Shown here piece after piece: positions 32,908 to 40,352 of a stretch of 43,460 bases of DNA. The position numbers were made by a program, and so were the translations under genes. Positions within the stretch are counted from its first letter, which is position 1. The number at the start of each line of letters is the position of its first letter. The notes under the pieces are model-generated. The model worked only from the letters and a program-made list of their open reading frames with translations. It was not told the DNA's origin and searched no databases. Source of the DNA: JAFALX01 sp050734185 (GTDB lineage: Bacteria > Chloroflexota > Dormibacteria > Aeolococcales > Aeolococcaceae); contig JBOHUE010000189.1 in assembly GCA_050734185.1 (NCBI GenBank), positions 1 through 43,460 of the forward strand. Reading direction: 5' to 3'.

Positions 32908-34735
32908 GCACCGCCACGGGCTGATCGACGAACCGCCGCATCCACAGCTCCGAGACGAGGATGCGCCAGAAGATCAGCCCGTCCCCCGGGGCGCCACCGA
33001 GCCACGATTCAAAGGACTCGAGCAGCTTCGGCACGTCGTAGAGACCGCGGTCGCGTGTGACCTCGGCGGCGAAGATGTCGCGGATGTGGTCGGCGCGCGA
33101 CCGGAGCCAGATGTACTCGGGGTTCGAGAACCCGATCTTCTTGCGACGGCGGCGATTCTTCTCCGGCATCCGCCCCTGCATCGCAGTGCGGTACACGGCG
33201 CGGTTCCATCCGCCCTTGATTTTCTGGTCGATCGGCAGGTTGAAGATGAACTCAACCAGCTCGTGGTCGAGGAACGGGACGCGCGCCTCGATGGAGAACG
33301 CCATCGAGTTCTTGTCCTCGTAGCGGAGCAGGTTGGGTGTGGAGTAGGCGAGGACGTCGTCCGCGAGGCGCCGGTTGAGGTTGCGGTTGGCGGCGTAGCT
33401 GACGGAGTCGGCGTGCCCGTTGTGCGACAGCAGCAGCGGCCGCGCCGCGATCGGCGCGCGCCCAACCGGCAGCCGGGCGCGCACCATCTCCGCGAAGTAG
33501 CCGCTGTACAGGTCGAACCCGCGAACCACCTCGCGTGCGCCTGCGAGGTAATGGCCCTGGTCGAGCGCCGACGTCAGATACGCACGGAAGTACGGGATGT
33601 AGCCCGCGAGCAGCTCGTCGCCGCCGTTGCCCGACAGCATCACCTTCACGTGCTCGCGGGCGAGGCGATAGACGCAGTAGTACGCGTACGGCGCCGTGGC
33701 GATCGTCGGCTCCTCCTGGAACCACATCCACTCCGACATCTCGTTCCAGAACTCGTCGAGGTTCGGGTAGCAGTAGTGCGGTGTGCTGCCGACGTGACGC
33801 TCGATCTCGTGGATGTACTCGCTCTCGTCCAGCCACTGTCCGGGGTACAGCGCCGAGAACGTGTGCAGCGCGCCGCCGGTGTGCAGGTCGGCGCCGTCGC
33901 GCATCAGATGCGCAATGGTGGTGGCGACGCCGCTCGAGTCGAGGCCGCCGGACAGCGGTACGCCGATGGGGACGTCCGCGATCAGGTGACGCTTGACGAC
34001 GCGGTCCCAGAGGTCCCCGAAGTCACGCGCGTAGTCGGCATCGCTGCGACGCGACGCGAACTGCAGGTTGACGCGCGGCGACCAGTACCGCTGCGCACGG
34101 ACGCTGCCATCGACACCGACAACCATCGTGTGGCCGGGGAGCAGCCGCTTGATGTTCGCGAAGAACGTGTCAGCGGTCGCGTCGTGCACGCGGAAGAGCA
34201 GGAAGCGGTGCAGCACGGCAAGATCAGGATCCGGCTTCACCTCGGCGTCCTGCAGCAGCGCCTTGATCTCCGACGCGAACAGCACGCGGCCGTCGTGCTC
34301 GGCCCAGTACAGCGGCTTGATGCCGAGGCGATCGCGAGCCAGGAAGAGCTCGCCGCGCCGTCCGTCCCAGATGGCAAACGCGAACATGCCGGTGAGGTGA
34401 TTGACGACGTCACCGCCCCACTCGTCGTACCCTCGCAGGACGACCTCGGTGTCGGAGTGATCGGTGACGAACGCGTGCCCGCGCGCGCTCAGTTCCTCGC
34501 GCAGCCCCGGTGCGTTGTAGATCTCACCGTTGAACACGAGTGCCAGGAGGCGGTCCGCGCTGTAGAGCGGCTGATCTCCGGTGTCGATGTCGACGATGGC
34601 AAGCCGGCGCATGCCGATCGAGACGCTGTCATTGACCTCGGTGCCGGCGCCGTCCGGGCCACGATGCTCCATCACAGCGAGCATTCGCGCCAGCAGCTCG
34701 CGGTCGGTTCCGAGGAACCCTGCGATGCCGCACAT
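32900..34735 (-). CDS. asnB: asparagine synthase (glutamine-hydrolysing) family
   Basis: A 611-residue two-domain amidotransferase. Cys2 is the N-terminal nucleophile of the glutaminase; MRRLAIVD and VFNGEIYN bind glutamine. The synthetase domain has the PP-loop SGGLDSS (262-268) and SGNGGDELLAGY. The reaction is ATP-dependent amide transfer from glutamine to a carboxylate, classically aspartate. Members of this family in Corynebacterium (LtsA), Bacillus and Lactobacillus instead amidate meso-diaminopimelate in peptidoglycan; the downstream alr makes that worth testing. It heads the 16-kb co-directional run, with the start 3 bases short of an alternative divergent GTG. Confidence 0.92.
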   Translation of the reverse strand: MCGIAGFLGTDRELLARMLAVMEHRGPDGAGTEVNDSVSIGMRRLAIVDIDTGDQPLYSADRLLALVFNGEIYNAPGLREELSARGHAFVTDHSDTEVVLRGYDEWGGDVVNHLTGMFAFAIWDGRRGELFLARDRLGIKPLYWAEHDGRVLFASEIKALLQDAEVKPDPDLAVLHRFLLFRVHDATADTFFANIKRLLPGHTMVVGVDGSVRAQRYWSPRVNLQFASRRSDADYARDFGDLWDRVVKRHLIADVPIGVPLSGGLDSSGVATTIAHLMRDGADLHTGGALHTFSALYPGQWLDESEYIHEIERHVGSTPHYCYPNLDEFWNEMSEWMWFQEEPTIATAPYAYYCVYRLAREHVKVMLSGNGGDELLAGYIPYFRAYLTSALDQGHYLAGAREVVRGFDLYSGYFAEMVRARLPVGRAPIAARPLLLSHNGHADSVSYAANRNLNRRLADDVLAYSTPNLLRYEDKNSMAFSIEARVPFLDHELVEFIFNLPIDQKIKGGWNRAVYRTAMQGRMPEKNRRRRKKIGFSNPEYIWLRSRADHIRDIFAAEVTRDRGLYDVPKLLESFESWLGGAPGDGLIFWRILVSELWMRRFVDQPVAVHA

Positions 34736-34809
34736 CTGTGCTCCAGTCTAACGAAGCGGGCGCACCCGGCCGGGATCGCTCCCCGTCTCGCTTCGCCGAT
34801 GATTCACGG

Positions 34810-35142
34810 GTGGACCAGTGGGTTGCGGTGCAGGTGCGCACCCACAACCGAAGGTCGCGCTACTTCCTGACCTGGGGTCGCATCCAAGACCAGGACGACC
34901 CGGGTCCGCTGGAAGAGCTCGCCGTCCGGGCGGCGGCGCACTTTGCCATCGGAGGAGAGCCGGCCAGCGCCCGCGTCTGCAGCAATCTGCAGGAGGCCTC
35001 CAATGAGCCGTTCTTCTACGAGGCGCTTCTCACCTTCGCGCAGCAGCCGATCCCCCGAGGCGCGGCGTACGAGCCATGGCGGCGGGAACGCGCCGAAGCA
35101 ATGGCCGCAGGCCGCGAGTTCTACTTCCTCGGGGCCCGGTAG
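34810..35142 (+). CDS. conserved-looking hypothetical protein
   Basis: A 110-residue protein of unknown function. From GTG 34810 it reads DQWVAVQVRTHNRRSRYFLTWGRIQD, then an acidic and Ala-rich helix, and ends REFYFLG. It is rich in aromatic residues and Arg, with no Cys pair, signal or membrane helix. GATGAT ends 6 nt before the GTG, fitting the leaderless pattern of this genome. A longer in-frame GTG at 34738 would nearly touch the asnB start and adds low-quality sequence. Codon use resembles its neighbours. Divergent from asnB, convergent with the next unknown gene 13 bases away. Confidence 0.6.
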   Translation: MDQWVAVQVRTHNRRSRYFLTWGRIQDQDDPGPLEELAVRAAAHFAIGGEPASARVCSNLQEASNEPFFYEALLTFAQQPIPRGAAYEPWRRERAEAMAAGREFYFLGAR

Positions 35143-35155
35143 CGGCGGGCTCGGG

Positions 35156-35461
35156 TCAGGCCGGCGCGCGCTCGCGCTGGATGAGGTCCTCGCGGATCGC
35201 TGTGTCGAGGTCGCGAACGTAGCGCGCCCCGTCCTCCCAGCCGATCGGATCGATGGCCTCGAGAGACTCCGCCGTCACCTTTCCAGCCTGGATCACTTCG
35301 ACTGACCGCGGATCCACCGACATCGGGCCGTGCGACGTGATGACGTCGACGAGCACCTTGTTCCAGGCCTTGCGGTAGCGAATGTTGAGGATCCCCTCGA
35401 CGGCCGCATGATCGGGCCCGGCAGTCCTGGCACGAACGAGATCGCCTTTATGAGCTCCCAT
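35156..35461 (-). CDS. hypothetical protein, leaderless
   Basis: A 101-residue soluble protein I do not recognise. It begins MGAHKGDLVRARTAG, has a basic middle (LNIRYRKAWNKVLVDVITSHG) and an acidic helical end with RYVRDLDTAIREDLIQRE. The ATG at 35461 is supported by a TTGTCA / TATGCT promoter whose -10 ends 8 nt upstream, leaving no room for a ribosome site. An in-frame start 36 bases earlier would overlap that promoter. No motif suggests a function; the short N-terminal beta-rich part might be a nucleic-acid-binding barrel, which is a guess. Confidence 0.6.
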   Translation of the reverse strand: MGAHKGDLVRARTAGPDHAAVEGILNIRYRKAWNKVLVDVITSHGPMSVDPRSVEVIQAGKVTAESLEAIDPIGWEDGARYVRDLDTAIREDLIQRERAPA

Positions 35462-35469
35462 AGGGTGTA

Positions 35470-35497
35470 AGCATAAAGAATTCTGCCCGGCTGACAA
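35470..35497 (-). promoter_or_regulatory. promoter of the hypothetical gene at 35156-35461
   Basis: On the minus strand TTGTCA (35492-35497) and TATGCT (35470-35475) are 16 nt apart. The -10 ends 8 nt before the ATG, so transcription should begin at or beside the start codon. Confidence 0.55.
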
Positions 35498-35509
35498 GAG
35501 GTGGGGCCG

Positions 35510-36358
35510 TCAGGCGGCCGGCGGCTCATCGGCGGTGGCAGTCACGCGGAGCCGGACAAGCCCGTCGACGGCAGGATCGACGGCCTCGACACGGAAGGCT
35601 TTTGCACCGGTCCCCATTCCCAGGCGGAGGAGCGTTCCCGGCACCGGTTGCTCGGATGCCTCGGCGGGGAACCGGAGGAGGGCGAGCACCCGGTGATCCG
35701 CGGCGTCGACGACGATGTGCGTCGGCGCGTCCACCGGTGTGTACAGGGTGCTCGTGATGTCAGCACCGGTGGCTTGCCGTACGCGCACGCCCAGCACCGA
35801 GACGGCATCCGGCAGCATCTCCCCCCTTGGAGCGTCGGCATCCATGACCTCAGCCGCGACGAGGATCGGGGCGCCGGTTCGAACAGCGACGCCAAGGGCG
35901 TCGGAAGGCCGCGCGTCCATGGCTGGGACGGCAGAGCCTTCGCGGCGAACCTGCACCTCGGCGTAGAACACTCCGTCGCTGACGCGAGTGATGACCACGC
36001 GATCAACCTCGCCGCCGAGTGCTCGAATCGTCGACACGATGAGATCAGAGGTCAGGGGACGCGACACCGCCATCCCGGACAGCGCCACCGCAATGGCGTT
36101 GGCTTCTGTGATTCCGATCCAGATTGGGAGCGAGCGAGCGCCACCCCGCTCTGTGAGCACGACGCAGTGTTGGCCGGTTGCAAGGTGAACTCGAATGCCA
36201 TCCGCCGGTATCTCGACTTCGACCAACCCGCTGACCATGGAGCCCTTGCCCGTGCGCCCCTTCCCGGGGTGGATCGCGGCCCGGGCCTCCGTGTAACGCT
36301 CACCACTCTTTGCCATGCGCGTGCGTACCACGCGCTTCAGGTCCTTGTCGCGCGGCAT
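35510..36358 (-). CDS. DUF151 / bifunctional nuclease-family protein with N-terminal extension
   Basis: A 282-residue protein. Residues 1-45 are a basic helical extension (DLKRVVRTRMAKSGERYTEAR). Residues about 65-185 match the bifunctional nuclease family (DUF151): LPIWIGITEANAIAVALSG, SDLIVSTIRALGGEVDRVVIT, FYAEVQV, MDARPSDALGVAVRTGAPI. The remaining 100 residues are a beta-rich C-terminal part. Plant and Thermotoga relatives show RNase/DNase activity, but the bacterial role is unclear. The ATG at 36358 has a GGAGGTG site; the long leader before it contains an 8-bp inverted repeat. Confidence 0.85.
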   Translation of the reverse strand: MPRDKDLKRVVRTRMAKSGERYTEARAAIHPGKGRTGKGSMVSGLVEVEIPADGIRVHLATGQHCVVLTERGGARSLPIWIGITEANAIAVALSGMAVSRPLTSDLIVSTIRALGGEVDRVVITRVSDGVFYAEVQVRREGSAVPAMDARPSDALGVAVRTGAPILVAAEVMDADAPRGEMLPDAVSVLGVRVRQATGADITSTLYTPVDAPTHIVVDAADHRVLALLRFPAEASEQPVPGTLLRLGMGTGAKAFRVEAVDPAVDGLVRLRVTATADEPPAA

Positions 36359-36372
36359 GGACACACCTCCGT

Positions 36373-36408
36373 CGTTTCGCCGTGCGCCCCAGCCCGTCGA
36401 GCGAAACG
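36373..36408. repeat. 8-bp inverted repeat in the leader of the DUF151 gene
   Basis: CGTTTCGC at 36373-36380 and GCGAAACG at 36401-36408 are perfect complements around 20 bases. The pair begins 15 bases before the start codon and next to the ribosome site, so it could be an mRNA hairpin or a repressor site. No T-run follows. Confidence 0.55.
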
Positions 36409-36451
36409 CGAGGTTGTCACTCGGGTCCGGGAGTATTCCCCCCTTCGCGTT

Positions 36452-36477
36452 CTCCGGTCTACTGGGGAGAACCGGAG
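36452..36477. repeat. 7-bp inverted repeat between the PhyH and DUF151 genes
   Basis: CTCCGGT (36452-36458) and ACCGGAG (36471-36477) pair around a 12-base loop. TTCTCC and GGAGAA in the same place form an alternative dyad. It lies in the 203-base gap between 36359 and 36561. No T-run, so an intrinsic terminator is doubtful. Apart from this and the repeat at 36373-36408 I see only a weak AATACT -10-like box in the gap. Confidence 0.4.
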
Positions 36478-36561
36478 TGCTGGGCGTCGGGCCGCGCCGA
36501 CGCCGATTGTCGCCGCGCCGGGAACGTCCTGTCAACGGTCAAGCCGTGCGGATGCCGTTGG

Positions 36562-37284
36562 TCAGAGCTGGGTTCTGAACTCGTACGCCTCGTCCCGAAG
36601 ACAGTCCTCCCAGTGGTCGCGATGCCCCGTGCAGCGCAGGCGCACGTACACGGTGCACCGCGTGTGCGCGGACAGGTTGCACCCGGTGTTGTGGCTGAGC
36701 ATGTAATGGGCAAGGAGCAGGTCGCCGGGGTGCCCGAGGACCTGCTCAGGGGCCGGTAGCGCGATGGGGAAATGGCCGCCGGTTGCGACCAGCTCTTCGA
36801 GACTGTGTTCCTCCCGGAAGTACGCGGCGTGGGTCCGGTGAGTCCCGGGCCACACCCACAGATTGCCGCTGTCAGGTTGTGACTGGTCCGAGAGCATCAC
36901 CCCGGCCAGGAGCGTGAACGTCCCCGGGCGGCCGTCCGGCTCCGTGATGCTGAAGCCGTCGAGGTGTCCGCCTCCGGGCCGGTGGCCATACGGCGAGATA
37001 GTCAGAGCAACTTGATACGGGTGCGATATTTCGAGGCCGCGCGGAGCGACAAGTGCTGCGGCGAGGTCAAAGGCTGACGTCTCGAACAGCAATGCGCGCA
37101 ACGCGGGCTCGTCCTCTATCCAGAGCGAATGCACGCCACGCACCGAAGCCCCTTGCGGGTCGTTCTTCAAACGCGCATCGACCGTCGTGCGAGCCGTAAT
37201 GAGCAGGTGTTCCGGAACCACGGACGGAACGACGATGTAGCCGCGGGTGGCGAAGTCGAGTCGGACGTCTTCGGACAGATCCAT
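36562..37284 (-). CDS. phytanoyl-CoA dioxygenase (PhyH)-like Fe(II)/2-oxoglutarate oxygenase
   Basis: A 240-residue double-stranded beta-helix oxygenase. Iron ligands are H107 and D109 (GGHLDGF) and probably H198 (MLSHNTGCNLS); R209 (HTRCTVYVRL) should bind 2-oxoglutarate. PhyH-type enzymes hydroxylate lipids, ectoine or small metabolites, and the substrate cannot be told here. The GHRPGGGHLDGF loop and a Cys-containing C-terminus are notable. The ATG at 37284 faces a divergent GNAT gene; the two may form a small tailoring or detoxification pair. Confidence 0.87.
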   Translation of the reverse strand: MDLSEDVRLDFATRGYIVVPSVVPEHLLITARTTVDARLKNDPQGASVRGVHSLWIEDEPALRALLFETSAFDLAAALVAPRGLEISHPYQVALTISPYGHRPGGGHLDGFSITEPDGRPGTFTLLAGVMLSDQSQPDSGNLWVWPGTHRTHAAYFREEHSLEELVATGGHFPIALPAPEQVLGHPGDLLLAHYMLSHNTGCNLSAHTRCTVYVRLRCTGHRDHWEDCLRDEAYEFRTQL

Positions 37285-37446
37285 GTGAGTTCACTCCACG
37301 TGCGCCCGAGGCGTGGTATGAGCACGCGCGCGAGCGGGCTGTTGCTTCAATCCGGCGGCGCCTCTGAGAGTGGTGAGGCCGCCGCGGCAGAGGGAAGTGC
37401 GCGACGCGGAGCTATCGAAGCTTCACGCTGCGAGGATAGCGCAGCC

Positions 37447-38292
37447 GTGATCGGTATCCGTAACGCCAATGACGGAGACATCGACGCGATTGCCGCATTG
37501 GTGAATGCAGATCGCGTCCTGGGTTTGCCGCGCTGCCGGCCTGACGACATCCGTCTCGCCGTGCTCGGCGCCGCCACGATGGAGCGCGCCTGGTGGGACA
37601 ATTTCCGCAGGCTCGAGACCATCGTCGCAACGAATGGGAGCTCCGTCGTCGGTGCCGCATCGTTCGCGGTCCACAGCACGGAGAACCGCGGCTACCTCCT
37701 GTGGCTGGAGGCGCGTGAGGAGCCGAGCGTCGTCACCACGTTGTTGGACGCGACGATCGACCGGCTCTCCCCGCTACGAAACGTCCGCGGATTCTGGATC
37801 GCCACGCCGCTTGCTCTGGGAATGGAAGCACTACCGGTTGAACATCGACCGGTCACGCACGACGCCTTGCTTCGCCGCGGCTTTTCCGCGCACGACGAGT
37901 GGCTGTACATGGTTGGGGAGCCGGTCTCCCGCGGCACAGACGTCGCGCACGTCGAACAGGTCGAGGAGCAGAAATGGCAGCTGACAATCAGCGACGCTGC
38001 CGGCGGCGTCATCGGCAGGTCGACGGCCGAGCTCGCACACGACAACGTGGGCATCGTATGGTGGCTCGAAGTCCAGGCGACGCACCGGCGGAAGTCCTAC
38101 GGGCGCGCGTTGCTGCTCCAGGCGATGCAGCTGCTGGGTGCGGCTGGCGCTCGGCGACTCATCCTCTACGTGGACCACGACGATCCATCATCGAGAGACC
38201 GGCGTCCAGCGATACACCTGTACGAGAGCGTGGGGTTCCGCACGGTCGACCACCTCTGGTCGTACGAGCTGGACGGCGAGCAGCCCGGCTAG
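37447..38292 (+). CDS. GNAT-family N-acetyltransferase (tandem domains)
   Basis: A 281-residue protein with two GNAT-like halves. The first (IGIRNANDGDIDAIAALVN...) is divergent. The second has acetyl-CoA motif A (VQATHRRKSYGRALLLQAMQ) and the closing AIHLYESVGFRTVDHLWSYEL. The GTG at 37447 is chosen because the fold starts there and GATAGC ends 6 nt upstream; an ATG at 37318 with a GAGG site would add 43 low-complexity Ser/Ala residues and leave only 33 bases for two divergent promoters. The substrate is unknown. Its stop codon overlaps the groEL stop on the other strand. Confidence 0.82.
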   Translation: MIGIRNANDGDIDAIAALVNADRVLGLPRCRPDDIRLAVLGAATMERAWWDNFRRLETIVATNGSSVVGAASFAVHSTENRGYLLWLEAREEPSVVTTLLDATIDRLSPLRNVRGFWIATPLALGMEALPVEHRPVTHDALLRRGFSAHDEWLYMVGEPVSRGTDVAHVEQVEEQKWQLTISDAAGGVIGRSTAELAHDNVGIVWWLEVQATHRRKSYGRALLLQAMQLLGAAGARRLILYVDHDDPSSRDRRPAIHLYESVGFRTVDHLWSYELDGEQPG

Positions 38293-39938
38293 AAATCCAT
38301 GTCGTCCAGCCCACCCAATCCCGCGTTCCCGTGGGAATGGCCGGCGGACGAGGCGGCATCCTCCCTCTCCGGCGCCTCGGCAATCAGCGCCTCGGTCGTG
38401 AGCACGATGCCGGCAATCGACGCAGCGTTCGCTAGTGCCGACACCAGGACCTTTGCTGGATCGGTCACGCCCTTCGACGGTAGGTCGCCGTAGGTCTCCG
38501 ACACGGCGTCGAACCCGTCGTTGCCGGTGAGCGCACGAACCTTCTCCACCACCACCATGCCTTCGAGGCCGGCGTTGGCGGCGATGACGCGCAGAGGCTC
38601 GCTCAGCGCACGCGCCACGATGCTCGCGCCGACTGCTTCGTCGCCGTCGAGCGTGAGCTTCTCGACGGCCGGGATCGCGCGGACGTACGCAACGCCGCCG
38701 CCCACCACGATGCCGTCTTCAATCGCGGCGCGCGTCGCCGCGATCGCATCCTCGACGCGAGACTTGCGCTCCTTGATCTCGGTCTCGGTGGCGCCTCCGA
38801 CCTTCACCACCGCAACACCGCCGGTCAGGCGCGCGAGCCGCTCCTGCAGCTTCTCGCGGTCCCACTCGGACTCGGTCTCCTTCATGCGAACGCGCAGTTC
38901 CTCGCAGCGTGCCTTGATTGCCACAGTCGAGCCGCCGCCACCCACGATGGTCGTCGTCTCCTTCGCGGCGGTGACGCGCCGCGCGCTGCCCAGCTGATCG
39001 TCACGCACCTGATCGAGGCGCAGGCCGGTCTTCGCGGAGATCATCGTCGCACCGGTGAGCACGGCGATATCCTCGAGGTAGTCGTCCTTGCGGTCGCCGA
39101 ATCCAGGCGCCTTGACCGCCACCGCGCTCAGCGTGCCGCGCATGCGGTTGACCACGAGCGTGGCCAGCGCCTCGCCCGACACATCCTCGGCGATGACCAC
39201 CAGCGGCCGGCCGACGCGCATCGACGTCTCCAGCGCAGGCATCAGGTCCGCAACCGCGGAGATCTTGGCATCTGTGACCAGAACTCGCGCGTCGTCGAGC
39301 ACGGCCTCCATGCTCGCCTGGTCGGTGACCATGTACGCGGACAGGTAACCGCGGTCGAATTGCAGGCCCTCGACCACCTCGACCTCGGTCTGCAGCCAGC
39401 TTCCCTCCTCGACCGACACGACGCCCTCCCGCCCGACCTTCTCGAACGCGTTGGCGATCATGTGACCGATCTCGGGATCGCTGGAGCTGATGGTGGCCAC
39501 GCGCTCGATGTCCTGCGTGCCGGTCACGGGCGTCGACCGCGCCTTGATGTCCGCGATCGCGGCGTCCGCCGCCTTCTGGATGCCGTTTTTCAACGCCATG
39601 GGCTGCGCGCCGGCGGCCAGGTTTTGAAGCCCGGCGGCGAGCATTGCCCGCGCGAGCACCGTCGCAGTTGTGGTGCCGTCACCGGCGACGTCGTTCGTCT
39701 TGATCGCCGCTTCCTTGAGCAGGCTCGCGCCCATGTTCTCGAAGTGGTCGGCAAACTCGAGGTCGCGTGCGATCGTGACGCCGTCGCTGGTGATCAGCGG
39801 CGCGCCGAACTTCTTGTCGAGCAGGACGGTGCGGCCGCGCGGCCCGAGCGTCACGGCAACGGTGCGCGCCACAGCGTCGGCGCCGTGCTTCAGCGCGTGC
39901 CGAGCCTCCTCGTCGAAGCGGAGCTCCTTGGCGGGCAT
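38289..39938 (-). CDS. groEL: chaperonin GroEL (60 kDa)
   Basis: A 549-residue subunit of the ATP-driven folding chamber. Motifs are VTLGPRGRTVLL, the ATP and metal segment NDVAGDGTTTATVLA, and GGATETEIKERKSRVEDA with the catalytic Asp. The C-terminus ends in SHGNAGLGGLDDMDF with a small His element, not a repeated GGM tail. It follows groES by 7 bases and shares its CIRCE-controlled promoter. Only one groEL is visible in the window. Confidence 0.98.
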   Translation of the reverse strand: MPAKELRFDEEARHALKHGADAVARTVAVTLGPRGRTVLLDKKFGAPLITSDGVTIARDLEFADHFENMGASLLKEAAIKTNDVAGDGTTTATVLARAMLAAGLQNLAAGAQPMALKNGIQKAADAAIADIKARSTPVTGTQDIERVATISSSDPEIGHMIANAFEKVGREGVVSVEEGSWLQTEVEVVEGLQFDRGYLSAYMVTDQASMEAVLDDARVLVTDAKISAVADLMPALETSMRVGRPLVVIAEDVSGEALATLVVNRMRGTLSAVAVKAPGFGDRKDDYLEDIAVLTGATMISAKTGLRLDQVRDDQLGSARRVTAAKETTTIVGGGGSTVAIKARCEELRVRMKETESEWDREKLQERLARLTGGVAVVKVGGATETEIKERKSRVEDAIAATRAAIEDGIVVGGGVAYVRAIPAVEKLTLDGDEAVGASIVARALSEPLRVIAANAGLEGMVVVEKVRALTGNDGFDAVSETYGDLPSKGVTDPAKVLVSALANAASIAGIVLTTEALIAEAPEREDAASSAGHSHGNAGLGGLDDMDF

Positions 39939-39945
39939 TGTGAAA

Positions 39946-40260
39946 TCAGCTCTTCTTGCCGTTCTTCTCGACGACGGCGAGGATGTCCTTCTCGGACAGG
40001 ATCAGGTAGTCGGTCTCGTCAACCTTGACCTCGCTGCCGGCGTACTTCGCGTACATCACGCGGTCGCCCAGCTTCACATCGAGCTCGACGCGCTTGCCGG
40101 TCTGCTCGTTGTACCGGCCGCTGCCGACCGCTTCGATGGTGCCCTCCTGGGGCTTCTCGGTGATGGTGTCGGGCAGCACGATGCCGCTCTTGGTGACCTC
40201 TTCACGCTCGAGGGGTTTGACCACGACGCGATCGCCAAGGGGACGCAGGGAAAGGGCCAT
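39946..40260 (-). CDS. groES: co-chaperonin GroES (10 kDa)
   Basis: This 104-residue subunit forms the heptameric lid of GroEL. Family features are LRPLGDRVVVKP at the start, the mobile loop around EEVTKSGIVLPDT that binds GroEL, and the end VKVDETDYLILSEKDILAVVE. A GGAGGTG ribosome site precedes the ATG. The upstream CIRCE repeat begins 21 bases before the gene, inside the transcribed leader. Confidence 0.98.
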   Translation of the reverse strand: MALSLRPLGDRVVVKPLEREEVTKSGIVLPDTITEKPQEGTIEAVGSGRYNEQTGKRVELDVKLGDRVMYAKYAGSEVKVDETDYLILSEKDILAVVEKNGKKS

Positions 40261-40280
40261 TTATTTGCACCTCCGGGGAG

Positions 40281-40307
40281 TTAGCACTCTAGATTGCTGA
40301 GTGCTAA
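40281..40307. promoter_or_regulatory. CIRCE operator (HrcA binding site) of groESL
   Basis: A perfect CIRCE: TTAGCACTC, nine bases, GAGTGCTAA. It is the established target of the heat-shock repressor HrcA and lies between the predicted -10 box and the groES ribosome site. hrcA itself is not in this window. Confidence 0.97.
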
Positions 40308-40308
40308 C

Positions 40309-40338
40309 ACTCTACCGAATCGAGTGCCAGTGCCGCAA
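40309..40338 (-). promoter_or_regulatory. probable groESL promoter
   Basis: On the minus strand TTGCGG (40333-40338) and TAGAGT (40309-40314) are 18 nt apart, immediately upstream of CIRCE, so HrcA bound to CIRCE would block initiation. The match to sigma-70 consensus is moderate. Confidence 0.5.
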
Positions 40339-40352
40339 CTCTGCGGCCGCGA

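Noticed and set aside
32795..34870. Open frame of 691 codons antisense to asnB
   Set aside because: Shadow of asnB; no recognisable domain and no ribosome site.
36452..36477. Intrinsic terminator downstream of the PhyH gene
   Set aside because: A stem is present, but no T-run follows on either strand; listed only as an inverted repeat.
37318..37446. Longer GNAT protein beginning at ATG 37318
   Set aside because: It has a ribosome site, but the added 43 residues are low complexity and would leave only 33 bases between divergent starts; kept as the alternative.
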